NCBI GenBank assembly: GCA_016296985.1
Contig: JAEDHM010000080.1
Location: 1-6,681 of the forward strand
DNA from: Clostridia bacterium
GTDB taxonomy: Bacteria; Bacillota; Clostridia; Christensenellales; CAG-1252
Length of the DNA stretch: 6,681 bases
Direction of reading: 5' to 3'
Shown here: piece by piece, positions 5,608 through 6,681 of the stretch
How positions within the stretch are numbered: position 1 is the first letter of the stretch
Layout: every line of letters starts with the position of its first letter
Program-made: the position numbers and the translations under genes
The notes under the pieces: generated by a model
The model's database searches: none
The model's input: only the letters and a program-made list of their open reading frames with translations
What the model was told of the DNA's origin: nothing

Positions 5608-6681
5608 TTATTCCGAATCGACTGTTATGTCCTCTTCAGCGTTTTCTTCAGTTTCGCAAGAAGCAACTTCTTGTGTTTCAACAGGTATCTCATCGGTTTT
5701 CAAAGTTGGATTTTTCACGTCTTCAGCGCTTGTGGAATCTTCTTCATCAAAAATACCAAGTTCTCTTTTACGTCTACGTTCAGCAAGAACGTTTAAGATG
5801 CGTTGATGTTCGTCGTCATCAAGCGCATACTTCCAGGTGGGAATAATAGAAAGAAGGCAACCTATTGCGGCAGGGATTGATACTATGAAGAACAAAACCA
5901 TCATAAAACTGTCATATTGAGGAGTTATTCTCGGAATACCGCCTGCTGCGATAAAAGCGTTTACCTCGCCTACTCTCGCATCAGAGAAACCAACTATAGT
6001 ATAAGCCAATCCTGAAATTATAGTTGCAATACCTGACTGCAATTTTGTTACAAAAGTTTGTCCTGCAAAGAACACGGCGTCGGGACGCGTTCCGTTTTTA
6101 TACTCTTCGTAGTCTACGCAAGATGCAATCATTGTAGATTGCAAAACGGTAGGGATTCCAAAGGCAGCGCCGGACAAGGTGAAGAGAATAAAACAAATAA
6201 TCAATGCCCACCAATCGGTTAGATTGTGAGGTGCGCATAAGTAAAGAACGAAAATCAATACGTAAGGGATTGCGCCGATAATATTGCTGTAGTTGTAAAG
6301 TTTTTTTGTACTAAACTTCTTTTTAAGCGCAGGTACTGCCACCATACTTCCAAACTGACCGGCAAAGAAACCGCCACCCAATAAAAGTAAATAGACGAAG
6401 GCAAGTCCTGCATCTTTACTTGCAAAGTAATAGGAAACAAGAGTCATTGCAACGATTGCAATCAACATTTTTGTGCTTCCTAAAACGCCGGAAATAAGTA
6501 ACTGTCTGAAAGGTTTGTTGGAAAACATAATCTTAAAGTTGTCTTTAAGAGTATACTTTTTATCAGACGGAGGTATTTTTTCTTTAACGACAAATCCCAA
6601 AGGTTGGAACATTAAAGTACCCAAAATTGCAAAGACCGCGGCAATTATCAAAAAGCCCCAACGCTCGCCTTCCGCAACACT
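5608..6681 (-). CDS. GPH-family sugar:cation symporter (MFS superfamily), 5' end outside the window
   Basis: The reading frame is open to the window edge, giving 357 C-terminal residues without the true start. A TTG at 6651 opens no real gene, because the codons before it continue in frame (SVAEGERWGF). GPH proteins (melibiose, xyloside and glucuronide carriers) import sugars with Na+ or H+ and are usually about 450-500 residues with 12 helices. Roughly the last eight helices are present here. Family features are the interdomain loop with NFKIMFSNKPFRQLL (about 48-62) and the block SCVDYEEYKNGTRPDAVFFA (187-206) followed by QTFVTKLQSG, the conserved region after helix 10. After the last helix (about residue 280) there is an unusual hydrophilic tail of about 75 residues, first arginine-rich, then strongly acidic. 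Other family members may end sooner. The substrate is not predictable. The gene converges on the small protein and ends at the shared terminator. Confidence 0.88.
   Translation of the reverse strand, partial: SVAEGERWGFLIIAAVFAILGTLMFQPLGFVVKEKIPPSDKKYTLKDNFKIMFSNKPFRQLLISGVLGSTKMLIAIVAMTLVSYYFASKDAGLAFVYLLLLGGGFFAGQFGSMVAVPALKKKFSTKKLYNYSNIIGAIPYVLIFVLYLCAPHNLTDWWALIICFILFTLSGAAFGIPTVLQSTMIASCVDYEEYKNGTRPDAVFFAGQTFVTKLQSGIATIISGLAYTIVGFSDARVGEVNAFIAAGGIPRITPQYDSFMMVLFFIVSIPAAIGCLLSIIPTWKYALDDDEHQRILNVLAERRRKRELGIFDEEDSTSAEDVKNPTLKTDEIPVETQEVASCETEENAEEDITVDSE

Noticed and set aside
6649..6651. TTG at 6651 as start of the symporter
   Set aside because: The frame continues upstream without a stop to the window edge, and a GPH protein needs about 100 more N-terminal residues. 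The TTG codes for an internal leucine.
1..6681. tRNA, rRNA, CRISPR array, insertion sequence or riboswitch
   Set aside because: Gene-free gaps are all under 140 bases and hold only promoters, ribosome sites and hairpins. I saw no repeat arrays, transposase fragments or cloverleaf sequences.

Overview
The window looks like a chromosomal segment of a low-to-moderate GC Firmicute, probably an anaerobic member of the Clostridia. The reasons are the rnf gene order C-D-G-E-(A), a DegV/FakB-type protein, strong AGGAGG-type ribosome sites, a consensus sigma-A promoter and a GPH-family sugar symporter. The sequence alone does not give the species.

Layout. Positions 1-4526 lie on the minus strand and read right to left: a DegV-family fatty-acid-binding protein (4526-3663), then rnfC (3598-2309), rnfD (2312-1266), rnfG (1263-688), rnfE (695-3) and the first codons of a probable rnfA (10-1, leaving the window). 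The rnf genes overlap or nearly touch. A near-perfect promoter (TTGACC-17-TATAAT, 4583-4555) sits just upstream of degV. An imperfect hairpin followed by a T-rich run (3653-3621) lies between degV and rnfC and may attenuate read-through. Positions 4663-5571 lie on the plus strand: a class I SAM-dependent methyltransferase followed by a 65-residue protein of unknown function, both visibly more AT-rich than the neighbours. Their promoter (TTGTAT-17-TATCAT with extended -10) is divergent from the degV promoter, and a 21-bp near-palindrome covers its -10 region. A strong hairpin with A and T tracts (5575-5598) closes this pair. It also ends the converging minus-strand gene, a 5'-truncated GPH-family sugar:cation symporter (5608-6681).

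How the genes work together. RnfC, D, G and E are subunits of the Rnf complex, which couples electron transfer between reduced ferredoxin and NAD+ to ion movement across the membrane. RnfA and RnfB are expected just beyond position 1. RnfC carries two intact 4Fe-4S motifs, RnfD and RnfG carry threonine sites for covalent FMN, and RnfE carries the two membrane cysteines of the RnfA/E family. DegV is in the same orientation and probably shares the promoter, but a functional link to Rnf is unproven. The methyltransferase pair and the symporter look like unrelated neighbours.

No clearly new system is visible. The points most worth checking are the unusual flavinylation motifs of RnfG and RnfD, the operator-like palindrome, the degV-rnfC attenuator candidate and the small unknown protein. 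All gene-free stretches are under 140 bases and their contents are described.
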